Shown here one piece after another: positions 1-8,342 of a stretch of 64,000 nt of DNA. The translations under genes were made by a program, and so were the position numbers. Below the pieces are notes generated by a model, which did not search any database, was not told the origin of the DNA, and saw only the letters and a program-made list of their open reading frames with translations. Origin of the DNA: Thermohalobaculum sp039816045 (GTDB lineage Bacteria; Pseudomonadota; Alphaproteobacteria; Rhodobacterales; Rhodobacteraceae). The number at the start of each line of letters is the position of its first letter. Position 1 is the first letter of the stretch. Location: the NCBI GenBank assembly GCA_039816045.1, contig JBCBYB010000005.1, forward strand, positions 123,104 to 187,103. Direction: 5' to 3'.

Positions 1-327
1 GCGGCTGCGTCCGAACCCGCCGAAACGGCCGCGGAGCCGACGCCCGAGCCGGACCCCGTCGAGACCGAGCCAGAAAGCGAACCTGCCCCGCCCCCGTCCA
101 ATCTCTACCTCGAGCGTCCGGACCATGTGGACAACCTGCAGGAAATCAAAGGTGTCGGGCCCAAGATGGAAGCCGTGCTGAACAGCAAAGGGGTCTACCA
201 GTTCGCTCAGATCGCCGCCTTCACCGCCGAGGACCTCACCTGGCTGGACAAGGCGACCGGAAGCTTTCCGGGGCGCGCCGCGCGCGACGGTTGGGTGACC
301 CAGGCGAAAGAGCGCGCGGGCGGCTGA
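1..327 (+). CDS. C-terminal end of a helix-hairpin-helix domain protein (partial)
   Basis: The reading frame is open from the first base of the window, so only the last 108 residues are visible. They begin with a low-complexity Pro/Glu/Ala linker (about residues 1-35) followed by a compact domain with the motif LQEIKGVGPKMEAVLNSKGV and an FAQIAAFTAEDL...W block. This is the helix-hairpin-helix fold also found as a C-terminal extension on NuoE and on small membrane-anchored proteins of Rhodobacteraceae. A GTG at 127 could start a 66-residue protein, but the linker continues upstream in frame with consistent composition, so I treat it as the tail of a longer protein. The N-terminal domain lies outside the window; the function cannot be set from this piece. 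Confidence 0.8.
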   Translation, partial: AAASEPAETAAEPTPEPDPVETEPESEPAPPPSNLYLERPDHVDNLQEIKGVGPKMEAVLNSKGVYQFAQIAAFTAEDLTWLDKATGSFPGRAARDGWVTQAKERAGG

Positions 328-334
328 GCCGGTC

Positions 335-1549
335 TCAGGCCGGCGCCAGCGTCTTTACTGCGTCGTGGCCGTAGAGCCAGTCGAGCTGCGCAGCGGCGAT
401 GCTGGGCGCCATCCACGCCACCGCGGCGATCGGGGCCCAGGAGAAGAGCCGCCCGAGTTCGGTCCGTTTGTGAAACAGCAGACCGTTCGACCGGCTTTGT
501 GCCTGCACCCGCGCGACCCGGGGGAACCGCTCGTCCTCATAGGCACGGAGCGCCTCGGCAATCCCGCCGCCTTCCCCGAGCCGGCGCATCAGAACCGCGA
601 CGTCCTCGAGCGCCATAGCCGCCCCTTGCGCCATGAAGGGCAGCATCGCATGGGCAGCGTCGCCCAGGAGCACCACCCGCCCATCGCACCACCGGGCCTG
701 CTCGGGGCGCTCGAACAGCCCCCAGACGAAGGTCTCGTCCACGGCCTCCAGAAGCTTCGACACATCCGCATGCCACCCGGCAAACGCCGCCCGCAGCTCG
801 GAGGGATCGCCTCTCTTAGCCCAGCCCTCCTCCGCCTCCATCGACCGCTCTTCGACCGCGACGAAGTTCACCAACCGGCCACTGCGCAGATAATAGGTCA
901 CGAGATGGCGTCCGGGCCCCGCCCAAACCGTCGCCTGAGGCAACACCAACCCCTCAGGCAGCCGGGTCGCGTCGATTGTCCCGCGCCAAGCCACCTGCCC
1001 GGTGAACCGCGGCGCGTCCGCTCCGTTGAGCACACGCCGAAGCGCCGAGTTCAGCCCGTCCGCCGCGACCAGGACATCGCCCGTATGGACCGTGCCGTCC
1101 GCGAGCTTGAGCCGTGCGCCCTCGCTCCGGTTGCCATAGCTTTCGGCAACGGCGCCGGTGTGAACCTCGATCCCGGCCGCCCGTGCCGCATCGGTCAAAA
1201 TGGCGTGCAAGTCAGCGCGATGCACATGGAGATAGGGCGCGCCCCAGCGGGCTTCGGCTGGTTCCCCAAGATCGACGCGGTAGATCGACGCCCCGCTCTG
1301 ACCATCCCGCATCTCGGCTGCCGCCGGGCGGAAGGCGGACGCAGCGACCGCATCAAAAACGCCCAGCCAGCGCAGCACCCGGGAGGCATTGGGGCTCATC
1401 TGAAGACCCGCGCCGACCTCGCCGAACTCCGCGGCTCGTTCAAACAGAGAGACCTCCCAGCCGGCGCGCGCGAAGGCGAGCCCCGCGGCCATACCGGCAA
1501 TGCCGCCACCAGCGATCAGCGCTTTGCGTGTTCCGGACGCGCCCGGCAT
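335..1549 (-). CDS. FAD-dependent aromatic monooxygenase (salicylate/3-hydroxybenzoate hydroxylase-like)
   Basis: A 404-residue class A flavoprotein monooxygenase. It carries the N-terminal dinucleotide fold IAGGGIAGMAAGLAFARAG, the DG motif around LVAADGLNSALRR that contacts FAD and NAD(P)H, and the GD motif VVLLGDAAHAMLPFMAQGAA that binds the FAD ribityl chain. These are the three signatures of the salicylate 1-hydroxylase / 3-hydroxybenzoate 6-hydroxylase / UbiH-like group, and the length is normal for it. I chose the ATG at 1549 because GGAGG lies just upstream; a GTG at 1561 would add four residues but has no ribosome-binding site. No ring-cleavage or CoA-ligase genes flank it, so the substrate is unknown. 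Confidence 0.85.
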   Translation of the reverse strand: MPGASGTRKALIAGGGIAGMAAGLAFARAGWEVSLFERAAEFGEVGAGLQMSPNASRVLRWLGVFDAVAASAFRPAAAEMRDGQSGASIYRVDLGEPAEARWGAPYLHVHRADLHAILTDAARAAGIEVHTGAVAESYGNRSEGARLKLADGTVHTGDVLVAADGLNSALRRVLNGADAPRFTGQVAWRGTIDATRLPEGLVLPQATVWAGPGRHLVTYYLRSGRLVNFVAVEERSMEAEEGWAKRGDPSELRAAFAGWHADVSKLLEAVDETFVWGLFERPEQARWCDGRVVLLGDAAHAMLPFMAQGAAMALEDVAVLMRRLGEGGGIAEALRAYEDERFPRVARVQAQSRSNGLLFHKRTELGRLFSWAPIAAVAWMAPSIAAAQLDWLYGHDAVKTLAPA

Positions 1550-1620
1550 AGGTTCCTCCACCGATGTTCGATCCGAAGCATGCCCACCGAGAGCGGTGTC
1601 GGCAAGGGGCTGGCCGGCGC

Positions 1621-3096
1621 CTATTGCGGCGTGCGGCCTCCGCCGGGGCCGTTCTTCCCAGACGCCGTGACGACACGGATCATCCGTTTTCCGGGCCTTG
1701 CCGGTCGCCGCTTGGGAGGCGCGGCGGCGGGCGTCGGATCTTCGGCCACGGGCTTTGCAGGCGTCGGCTCTGGAGACGGCTCTGAAAGCCCGTTTACTTG
1801 ATCCCGCAACGCCTCTTCAGACATCGAAGGCGGAGGCGCCACCGGCTCCATCGGCGGAGCGGGCGGGACATTGAGTGTGGACGGAGCAGGCTCGGACAAG
1901 GCCGGCTCGCCCGCTGTTGCAGCGTCATCGCGCTGCGGCAACTCAGGTTGGGCCTCGCCGACCGGACGCAAGGGAGCCGCTTCAAGATCGCCTGCATCCG
2001 CCCCGGAAGCGGGCAACGGTAAAACACCGGCCAATCCGTTGAGGCCTCCGATATCGACCGTTCCGACGAGCCCGTCTCCGTTGAACGCCATCGGCGCCGG
2101 CGCGAACGTCTCGTCTGAGGGATCCACCACAGCCGGTTGCGCCGCTTGGCCACCAGACGCGATAATCGGCGGCACTGGAAGGACTTGCCCCGGCTGAAGC
2201 TGTAGATCCTCCGGCAGTGCGGATGCGCGGGGTTTCTCAGCGGTCGCCGGCGGATCCACCAGCATGACTTCGCAAACCGGCGCTTCCTCGCGGCGATGCC
2301 GCATCCCGAGCTTCACCTTAAGGCTCGCGCCACGGACCCCCCCGACGATCTGGCCATCCGTGAAGGTGAGCTTCTCATCGATCATCCGCCGCGACAGCTC
2401 AAAGGCGTGGTCGATCATCTCGCGGGTGTCGGCAGCTGACGGACGCGCCATCAGCTCGTGGCCGGCAAAGGGCGCAAGACCGGAGGTGATGATGCCGGAG
2501 TTGTGGTCCTCCATCCCGTCAGGAGGCAACACGTGCCAGCGCAGCCAAAAGCGCAGTGGCGCCTGCCCTCCGCGCAACTCTTCCAGGGCCGCGGCGAAGC
2601 TCGCCCGCGGAACCGAATTTCGCGCCGACACCCAAACCGCGCCGACCGGCTCGGTGAAGCGCGCAACGACCGAGGCTGTGGCCGTCACGGCAGCGGCGCG
2701 ATCAAAGATCGCATCGGGGCCTTCTTCGCCTTCGATCCCGGCTTCGTGGATCTTGTAGTAGGCGCGATGGTCCGTGAACTCACCGAGTCCCTGGTCCCAC
2801 ATGACCGGGTTCACATAGCGCCCGATCTCTCCGCGACCGGCGAAAGGTTCGGCATGGTTCGAGACGCGCAGGCGCACGCCATCGAGCTCAAAGGCGAACA
2901 CATCCGGCGCCGACGAACCGCGCAACGAGGCCAGCAGCCCGCCCTTGCGGGGCTGAGCCTGATGGGCCATCCGAGGATCGATGCGAACCGACGCCCCGGT
3001 CTGCTCCACGAGCAGACGCAGCTCCGTGATCAGATCGCCTGGGTCGATCCGGTCTTTCTTCTTGAGTGGCAAAACCACTGAGAAGCTTCGCTGCAC
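1621..3096 (-). CDS. DUF4261-like protein with long proline-rich C-terminal tail
   Basis: A 491-residue protein. Residues 1-270 look like a globular domain; the block around TSGLAPFAGHELMARPS followed by MIDHAFELSRRMIDEKLTFTDGQIVGG resembles the C-terminal half of DUF4261 domains, where a T-x-GL-xx-FG-xx-E motif is followed by a helix and a D-G-x-T/Q turn. From about residue 300 on the protein becomes Pro/Ala/Glu-rich and ends in a basic segment. There is no signal peptide or membrane segment. The GTG start at 3096 has a GAGG eight bases upstream. DUF4261 proteins are often found near type VI secretion genes, but no such genes are in this window. The family assignment rests on motif memory and is moderate. 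Confidence 0.6.
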   Translation of the reverse strand: MQRSFSVVLPLKKKDRIDPGDLITELRLLVEQTGASVRIDPRMAHQAQPRKGGLLASLRGSSAPDVFAFELDGVRLRVSNHAEPFAGRGEIGRYVNPVMWDQGLGEFTDHRAYYKIHEAGIEGEEGPDAIFDRAAAVTATASVVARFTEPVGAVWVSARNSVPRASFAAALEELRGGQAPLRFWLRWHVLPPDGMEDHNSGIITSGLAPFAGHELMARPSAADTREMIDHAFELSRRMIDEKLTFTDGQIVGGVRGASLKVKLGMRHRREEAPVCEVMLVDPPATAEKPRASALPEDLQLQPGQVLPVPPIIASGGQAAQPAVVDPSDETFAPAPMAFNGDGLVGTVDIGGLNGLAGVLPLPASGADAGDLEAAPLRPVGEAQPELPQRDDAATAGEPALSEPAPSTLNVPPAPPMEPVAPPPSMSEEALRDQVNGLSEPSPEPTPAKPVAEDPTPAAAPPKRRPARPGKRMIRVVTASGKNGPGGGRTPQ

Positions 3097-3451
3097 GTCG
3101 TCAACCTCGCTGTAGGCCCGACGCAGCCAAGCGCCTAACCCAATGTACTGTCCGTTGTGGCGATGCGACTGCCTCCTCGCCTTTCAGCGCCATAGTCCGG
3201 ATGCACGCGTCGCTCTCCGACACTGCACATCAGCAGATGGTCCCCTTAATTGGGGTTAAAATGCCGCGCCCCCGCCACATTGTCGCCATACTGTGGAACG
3301 GTGCCTGTTCGCCCCTTACCTGTCAAGGAGTAGGCCCAATTGGGGCACTTGTACGTGATACTCAGTGCAGGCAGATTTACCAGCCGGGCTTGTTCTCACG
3401 ACGGCGACTTGCCATTTCTCAGAGTGACTGATTTGACCGCTGAGGCTCACC
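3097..3451. other. Intergenic region upstream of xdhC with two palindromes
   Basis: 355 bases between divergent genes with no credible coding potential. It contains two AATT-centred symmetric elements: CCCCTTAATTGGGG at 3242-3255 (symmetric apart from the centre) and the perfect palindrome CCCAATTGGG at 3335-3344, about 91 bases apart. They could be operators for a regulator of the xdhC operon or the divergent gene. An apparent GAGG ribosome-binding site sits just before the ATG at 3452. Confidence 0.4.
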
Positions 3452-4483
3452 ATGCGCGCGCCCGATCACGACCGTATCCCTGAAACCGCGCTTTCCTGGC
3501 ATCGCGAAGGACGCGGTGCCGCGTTGGCCACGGTGGTCGACACCTGGGGATCCGCGCCGCGCCCGATCGGCGCTCAATTGGCGATTTCCGGGGCTTCCGA
3601 CCTCATGGGATCGGTCTCCGGCGGCTGCGTCGAAGGCGCTGTGATCGCGGAAGCGCTCGAGGGGATCGAGGCAGGCGACGCCCGGCTGATGGAGTTCGGC
3701 GTCTCCGATGACGATGCCTTTGCGGTCGGCCTGACCTGCGGGGGCCGGATCCGGGTTCTGGTGGAACCGATCGGCTCTGCCCTTCCGGAAGAATTTTTGA
3801 CAACACTTGTCGAAGCACGCTCCGAACGGCGCCCAATTGCAATCGAGACGCGAATCGCTCCGGCTGACACGCCGATCGCGCGAATCGGGCGTCCCGAGCA
3901 CAGGTTCCTTGGATATTCCGATGTGCCCACGCGGTTCGACGCGGATCGATCCGGGTTCGAAGAGGCCGCGCCGGATCGGTTCATTTCGATCCACAACCCG
4001 CCTCTGCGCCTTGCCATCGTCGGCGGTGTCCACATCGCCCAACCCTTGGCCGCAATGGCCCGGCACGCGGGCTATGATGTCATTGTGATCGATCCGCGCG
4101 AGGCCTTTGCAAGCCCCGAGCGCTTCCCCGGTGAGCGGTTGGTCCATGACTGGCCGGACGCGGCGCTCGATGCGCTCGGGCTCGATCTGCGAACCGCCGT
4201 CACCCTGCTCACCCATGACCCGAAGATCGACGACGCGGCCCTGATGCGCGCACTGCCATCCGAGGCGTTCTATATCGGGGCGCTCGGGTCCAAGCGAACC
4301 CATGCAAAGCGCGTCGCGCGGCTGCAAGAGGCCGGGTTTTCCGAGGCTCAGATCGCCCGCATCGATGGCCCGATCGGGCTGGATATCGGCGCGCGCTCAC
4401 CGGCCGAGATTGCGCTGTCGGTGCTCGCCGAGATGACCGAGCGCCTGCGTCGACCGGAGACGCGGCCCGGGAGCGCTGCGTGA
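3452..4483 (+). CDS. XdhC/CoxI family molybdoenzyme maturation protein
   Basis: 343 residues with both XdhC modules. The N-terminal XdhC_CoxI domain (roughly 1-110) contains GSAPRPIGAQLAIS and the SVSGGCVEGAV and LTCGGRIRV segments with the conserved Cys residues; the C-terminal Rossmann domain (about 185-335) contains LAIVGGVHIAQPLAAMA and YIGALGSKRTHAKRVARL. XdhC proteins bind molybdenum cofactor, protect it during sulfuration and insert it into xanthine dehydrogenase-type enzymes. The gene overlaps the next by four bases (GTGA), so the two are translationally coupled. No molybdoenzyme subunit is in the window, so the client enzyme is unknown. Confidence 0.9.
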   Translation: MRAPDHDRIPETALSWHREGRGAALATVVDTWGSAPRPIGAQLAISGASDLMGSVSGGCVEGAVIAEALEGIEAGDARLMEFGVSDDDAFAVGLTCGGRIRVLVEPIGSALPEEFLTTLVEARSERRPIAIETRIAPADTPIARIGRPEHRFLGYSDVPTRFDADRSGFEEAAPDRFISIHNPPLRLAIVGGVHIAQPLAAMARHAGYDVIVIDPREAFASPERFPGERLVHDWPDAALDALGLDLRTAVTLLTHDPKIDDAALMRALPSEAFYIGALGSKRTHAKRVARLQEAGFSEAQIARIDGPIGLDIGARSPAEIALSVLAEMTERLRRPETRPGSAA

Positions 4484-6162
4484 AGTTCGGTCCCTTGCCG
4501 CTCAATGAGGCGGAGGGAGCCGTGCTTGCCCATTCCCTCAGTGTTCCCGGAGGGCGGCTCAAAAAGGGGCGGCACCTGACCGCCAGCGATTTGGCCCGGT
4601 TGGCCGAGGCCGGGATCGCGGAGGTCGTGGCGGCGCGCCTCGAGCCCGGCGATGTGCCGGAGGACACCGCCGCCGCCCGCATCGCCGCCGCCCTTGCGCC
4701 CGACCCGGCGGCGCTGGGGCTGACGGTCTCGGCCCCCTTCACGGGACGGACCAATCTCTTTGCCCAGGAAGCGGGTGTTATGACCCTCGACGCCAACGCC
4801 GTCGCCGCACTGAACGCGCTCGATGAGGCAGTGACCCTGGCCACCCTCCCCCCCTTTGCACGCGTGGTGCCGCGGCAGATGGTGGCGACGGTGAAGATCA
4901 TCCCCTACGTCGCGCCAGATGCGGCCGTTGCCGCGGCCGAACGCCTCGCAGCGCGGAGCCCCGTGGTGCAAGTGCATGCGCTGGCGCGCCGGAGTGCGGG
5001 GCTCCTTCTCACCCAGGTGCCCGGCCAGAAGGACAGCGTGGTCGAGAAGGGCGCCGAAGCCGTGAGGCGCCGCCTCGCCGGGCTCGGGATCGCCCTTGCG
5101 GCCGAGCGCATCGCCCCGCACCGGACCGAGGCCATCGCCGATGCCATCGCCTCCATGCCCGGAGAGATGGTGCTGATCCTCACCGGCTCGGCGACCTCGG
5201 ATCGGGCGGATGCCGCACCCGCCGGGCTGATCGCGGCGGGCGGCCGCCTCACTCGCTTCGGGATGCCGGTCGACCCGGGCAACCTCCTCTTTCTCGGCGC
5301 GCTCGGAGACCGCCGCCCGGTCATCGGCCTGCCCGGCTGCGCCCGCTCGCCCAAGCTGAACGGCGCTGATTGGGTGCTGGAGCGCATCGCCTGCGGGATT
5401 GATGTCACCTCGGGCGAGATCGCCGCGATGGGGGTCGGCGGGCTGCTGAAGGAGATCCCCTCGCGCCCTGTCCCCCGCGCGGGCCCTGCCGAGATGGTGG
5501 CGCGCCGGCCCCTGGTGCACGCGGTGTTGCTGGCTGCGGGCGCGTCTCGGCGGATGCGTGGGCGTGACAAGCTGCTTGAGGAGGTAGAAGGCCAGCCGCT
5601 TCTCAGCAGAACCGCGGCCGAGATCGCGGCCAGCGGGGTCGACAGCACCGTTGCGGTGCTGCGCCCAGGGGATGCGCCACGGGCGGCGGCGCTCTCCGGC
5701 ACCGGTGTGCGAACCGTGGAGAACCCGCGCGCGGCCGAGGGCATGGGCACCTCCCTCGCAGCCGGGCTGCGCGCGCTCCCGGCCGACACCGATGCGGCCC
5801 TGGTCGTCATGGCCGACATGCCCGAGATCTCCGCGGCCGACATTGATCGGCTGATCGCCGCCTTCGACCCGGCCGAGGGGCGCGAGATCATCCGGGCCAC
5901 CACCGCGACAGGGCGGCCGGGCCATCCTGTCCTGTTCAGCCGGCGCTTCTTCGAGGCGTTGCAGGCACTCGAGGGCGACCGCGGCGCCCGCACGATCCTG
6001 GAAGAAAACGCCGAGTTTGTGACCGATGTGCCCCTGGCCGGGGAGGCTGCCACCACCGATCTTGACACCCCGGAGGCTTGGGCAGCTTGGCGGGCGCGAC
6101 AAGGTGTGGCGGCCCCCGACGAATTGCAGGGCGATCGGGACCGCGCTATGATGGACCCATGA
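4480..6162 (+). CDS. Fusion of molybdopterin-binding (MoeA/MogA-like) and MobA-like NTP-transferase domains
   Basis: 560 residues, GTG start overlapping the xdhC stop codon. Residues 1-330 correspond to a molybdopterin-binding domain with segments such as LILTGSATSDRADAAPAGL and GMPVDPGNLLFLG. Residues 345-545 form a nucleotidyltransferase of the MobA/MocA type: HAVLLAAGASRRMRGRDKLL is the nucleotide-binding loop, with a metal-binding Asp in VVMADMPEIS and the GRPGHPVLFSRRFFEAL block. Known relatives use CTP or GTP to make the cytosine or guanine dinucleotide form of Moco. Coupling to xdhC suggests Moco cytidylation and delivery to a xanthine oxidase family enzyme. Sequence databases usually call this architecture a molybdopterin-binding/glycosyltransferase protein; the NTP-transferase reading fits the motifs better. 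Confidence 0.85.
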   Translation: MKFGPLPLNEAEGAVLAHSLSVPGGRLKKGRHLTASDLARLAEAGIAEVVAARLEPGDVPEDTAAARIAAALAPDPAALGLTVSAPFTGRTNLFAQEAGVMTLDANAVAALNALDEAVTLATLPPFARVVPRQMVATVKIIPYVAPDAAVAAAERLAARSPVVQVHALARRSAGLLLTQVPGQKDSVVEKGAEAVRRRLAGLGIALAAERIAPHRTEAIADAIASMPGEMVLILTGSATSDRADAAPAGLIAAGGRLTRFGMPVDPGNLLFLGALGDRRPVIGLPGCARSPKLNGADWVLERIACGIDVTSGEIAAMGVGGLLKEIPSRPVPRAGPAEMVARRPLVHAVLLAAGASRRMRGRDKLLEEVEGQPLLSRTAAEIAASGVDSTVAVLRPGDAPRAAALSGTGVRTVENPRAAEGMGTSLAAGLRALPADTDAALVVMADMPEISAADIDRLIAAFDPAEGREIIRATTATGRPGHPVLFSRRFFEALQALEGDRGARTILEENAEFVTDVPLAGEAATTDLDTPEAWAAWRARQGVAAPDELQGDRDRAMMDP

Positions 6163-6440
6163 AACGCTTGGTCCTGATCATCGCGATGGCATTCGCCTTC
6201 CCCGCTGCGGCGGACGACTACAAGGCGTTGCAGTTCGTGGACAGCTATTTCCCGCCGAAACCCAAGGACGGCTACAGCTATCCCGAGTGCTTCTGCACCG
6301 ATAGCCAGGGAAGTCGGGTGGAGGTCGGCCAGATGGCCTGTCTGCAGATCGGCTCTCGCCAAGTGATGTCCCGCTGCGAGAAAGCGCGCAATCTCGTCAT
6401 CTGGCGGCACCAGACCGAGGGCTGCAATCCCGGCGTCTAA
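6159..6440 (+). CDS. Small exported cysteine-containing protein
   Basis: 93 residues starting at an ATG that overlaps the previous stop (ATGA). The first 19 residues (MKRLVLIIAMAFAFPAAAD) are a Sec signal peptide with an AAA-D cleavage site. The mature part of about 74 residues has five cysteines (in ECFCTD, MACLQ, SRCEK and EGC), suggesting disulfide bonds in the periplasm. Similar short proteins occur in other Rhodobacteraceae without known function. Coupling to the Moco gene may only reflect operon packing. The 3' end overlaps the convergent DUF1499 gene by four bases. Confidence 0.75.
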   Translation: MKRLVLIIAMAFAFPAAADDYKALQFVDSYFPPKPKDGYSYPECFCTDSQGSRVEVGQMACLQIGSRQVMSRCEKARNLVIWRHQTEGCNPGV

Positions 6441-6937
6441 GGCTCGCTGTCGAGTCCGAGGCGGTCGAGTAGGCGGTCCACTCGGGCTGCGTTGACCCCC
6501 ATATCCGAATACCCGAATCGCGAGCGCGACCAAATCGCGAGCCTTGTACCGTCGTCCTCCGCCATTGCCCTGACGGAGATGTAATCGGGAAAACCGATCA
6601 AGGCCGAGCGCTCGACATAGGTCACATGCAGTCCATCGCCCGACCGCGCGACCCGGGCGACCCTCGGCTTCTCCATCATCGCCGCATCGAGGCGCGCCAT
6701 CAGAGCGTCGGGTGTCTCGGCAATCGGGGCCAACACCCGGTCGGGCTCGGCCCGCGTCGTGTCGGCTGTCGCCACGAGCGCGTCGTTCGGACGGCCGGTG
6801 CGGTCGGCGCTCATCGGATCCACATGCCAGACGTCAGGGTTGTGTGAGACAGACCAGACCATCACTCCTCCGATCACCGCCAGCAGCACCCCGGCGCCGA
6901 GCGCCCGTCCGAGCCAGCGCCATGTGTTGCGCGCCAT
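6437..6937 (-). CDS. DUF1499 domain membrane-anchored protein
   Basis: 166 residues: one N-terminal transmembrane segment (about 9-29), then a DUF1499 domain with the characteristic order RPNDALV, a variable helix, RVARSGDGLHVTYVERSALIGFPDYISVRA and a C-terminal SRSRFGYSDMGVNAARVDRLL block. The family is widespread in alphaproteobacteria and unassigned. The start has a strong GGAGGGG. It begins three bases after the TetR-type regulator stop, so the two genes form one minus-strand transcript under control of the palindromes in the shared promoter. Confidence 0.85.
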   Translation of the reverse strand: MARNTWRWLGRALGAGVLLAVIGGVMVWSVSHNPDVWHVDPMSADRTGRPNDALVATADTTRAEPDRVLAPIAETPDALMARLDAAMMEKPRVARVARSGDGLHVTYVERSALIGFPDYISVRAMAEDDGTRLAIWSRSRFGYSDMGVNAARVDRLLDRLGLDSEP

Positions 6938-6940
6938 GGA

Positions 6941-7525
6941 TCACCCCTCCGCCTGCTCTGAGCCCAGCGCCGAGACGAGCCCCAGCACCACGAGCTTCAG
7001 ATAGCGCGGCTCCGCCCCGATGTCCGCCCCGATGAGGCGCTTGTTGACGGCAAGCTCCACGACCCCGTGCACCGCCGCCCAGAGCGCCGTCAGCGCATCG
7101 TCGTCGAACCCCGGTCCTGCCCTGTCCCGGAGGAGCGCGAAGAGTTGCGCGGCCTCAGGCTCGACCGCTGGCGCCTTCGGCCCAGGCGAGGTCAAGCGGT
7201 GCCGAAACAGGGCCTCCCAGCGGTTCGGCTCGGCAAGGGCGAAGGCGCGATAGGCCTCGGCAAGCGCAAGGAGCCTAGCCGTGCAATCCTGGCCCTCCGT
7301 GCGCTCGAGATGGACGTAGAGCTGCGCCATGCTGGTGCGGTTCACCGCCCGGACGACCCCATCAAGATCGCCGAAGAGGTTGTAGAGCGTGCCGACGGAA
7401 CAGCCGCCGGCAGCCGCCAACCGGCGCGCCGTGAGCGCCCCTATCCCTTCTGCAGCAAGGATTTTGCCCGCTGCCTCGGCAATCGCGGCTCGGGGGTCGA
7501 TCTTTTCGGGGTTGGGGGCAGACAT
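6941..7525 (-). CDS. TetR/AcrR family transcriptional regulator
   Basis: 194 residues. Residues 13-60 form the TetR helix-turn-helix: AIAEAAGKILAAEGIGALTARRLAAAGGCSVGTLYNLFGDLDGVV, with GTLYNLFGD being the recognition-helix signature. The C-terminal part resembles the WHG-type ligand-binding domain (LALAEAYRAFALAEPNRWEALFRHRL). I chose the ATG at 7525; in-frame sequence upstream is low quality and runs antisense through the PspA gene. It is divergent from pspA-yiaA and co-directional with DUF1499. Three copies of one palindrome sit in the divergent promoter, which strongly suggests autoregulation and control of both operons. Confidence 0.9.
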   Translation of the reverse strand: MSAPNPEKIDPRAAIAEAAGKILAAEGIGALTARRLAAAGGCSVGTLYNLFGDLDGVVRAVNRTSMAQLYVHLERTEGQDCTARLLALAEAYRAFALAEPNRWEALFRHRLTSPGPKAPAVEPEAAQLFALLRDRAGPGFDDDALTALWAAVHGVVELAVNKRLIGADIGAEPRYLKLVVLGLVSALGSEQAEG

Positions 7526-7534
7526 CTTGCCTCT

Positions 7535-7547
7535 TGAACATCGTTCA
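7535..7547. promoter_or_regulatory. TetR-type operator copy 1
   Basis: TGAACATCGTTCA, a perfect 5+5 inverted repeat (TGAAC / GTTCA) with a three-base spacer, ten bases upstream of the regulator start codon. Two more copies of TGAAC-N3-GTTCA follow at 7568-7580 and 7619-7631. Confidence 0.8.
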
Positions 7548-7567
7548 CGACTCAGCCATTTAAGATA

Positions 7568-7580
7568 TGAACGATGTTCA
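7568..7580. promoter_or_regulatory. TetR-type operator copy 2
   Basis: TGAACGATGTTCA, the reverse complement of copy 1, centred 33 bases from it. It lies in the middle of the divergent promoter, where it could overlap both promoters. Confidence 0.8.
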
Positions 7581-7618
7581 ACACCACCCCGCGCGCGGGA
7601 TTTTTTGTTGCCTGCGCG

Positions 7619-7631
7619 TGAACGATGTTCA
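7619..7631. promoter_or_regulatory. TetR-type operator copy 3
   Basis: TGAACGATGTTCA again, identical to copy 2, centred 51 bases from it and ending 16 bases before the PspA-like start codon, where bound repressor would block transcription of pspA-yiaA. Confidence 0.8.
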
Positions 7632-7646
7632 AACCAAGGAGCCGCC

Positions 7647-8342
7647 ATGTTCGAAACCCTGAGAACACTTTTCCGAGCCCGGGCCGCGGAGGCCGAACAG
7701 TCGGTCATTCGGGCAAACGGGACGACCCTGCTCGCCCAGCATCTCCGCGATGCCGAGGCCGATCTCGCGGCCGCCCGGCGCACGCTCGCGGGCCTCATCG
7801 CCCGCATGAAAGCCGAGGACCGTCGCATCGAGGCGCTGACCGCCGACATCGCCCGGCGCGAGACCTCGGCACGCTCTGCCCTTGCCATGGGGCAGCGTCC
7901 GCTCGCCGAGGACATCGCCGCCCGCATCGCCTCGATGGAGGACGAACGCAGCCGCTCAGAGGAAACCCGAACCGAGGTCGACCGCCGGATCGGCGAACTC
8001 CGCGACCTGATCCGCGAAGGCGAGACCCGCACTGCCCTGGTCGCCGCGGAACTACGGGCCGCCCGCGCAGGGGCCGCGAGCCAGGCCGCTCGCGCAGAGA
8101 TCGGCCCAGTCCCGGGCGGCGCACTCGGCAAGGCCGAAGCCCTGATGGAGCAGCTGCGAGAGGCCCGCGCCACCAACGACGACACCTACGCCGCTCTCGC
8201 CGGCCTCGAACACAAGGACGACCTCGACAGCCGGATCGAAGACGCCGGCATCGAGACCGAGCGCACGGCCCGCATCGATGCCGTGCTCACCCGCCTGACC
8301 ATCAAGACCCGGAACACGGACAGCACAGGAGACAAGCAATGA
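7647..8342 (+). CDS. pspA: PspA/IM30 family protein
   Basis: 231 residues, predicted almost entirely helical: MFETLRTLFRARAAEAEQSV at the N-terminus followed by long Ala/Arg/Glu coiled coils, as in PspA, Vipp1/IM30 and YjfJ-type proteins that polymerise on stressed inner membranes. The alignment is recognisable in the N-terminal helix and in the LLAQHLRDAEADLAAARR segment. The preferred start has AAGGAG upstream. It overlaps the following YiaA-type membrane gene by four bases. Unlike the enterobacterial system there is no pspF or pspBC; control appears to be by the neighbouring TetR-type repressor. It could equally be a PspA paralogue with a dedicated function, so the gene symbol is provisional. 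Confidence 0.8.
   Translation: MFETLRTLFRARAAEAEQSVIRANGTTLLAQHLRDAEADLAAARRTLAGLIARMKAEDRRIEALTADIARRETSARSALAMGQRPLAEDIAARIASMEDERSRSEETRTEVDRRIGELRDLIREGETRTALVAAELRAARAGAASQAARAEIGPVPGGALGKAEALMEQLREARATNDDTYAALAGLEHKDDLDSRIEDAGIETERTARIDAVLTRLTIKTRNTDSTGDKQ

Noticed and set aside
3066..3431. 121-codon plus-strand frame upstream of xdhC
   Set aside because: Starts inside the opposite-strand gene, low complexity, no ribosome-binding site; the region looks regulatory.
4348..6102. Long antisense open frame (584 codons) over the Moco fusion gene
   Set aside because: Mirror of a GC-rich real gene; Arg/Gly/His-rich composition without domains, while the plus strand has clear motifs.
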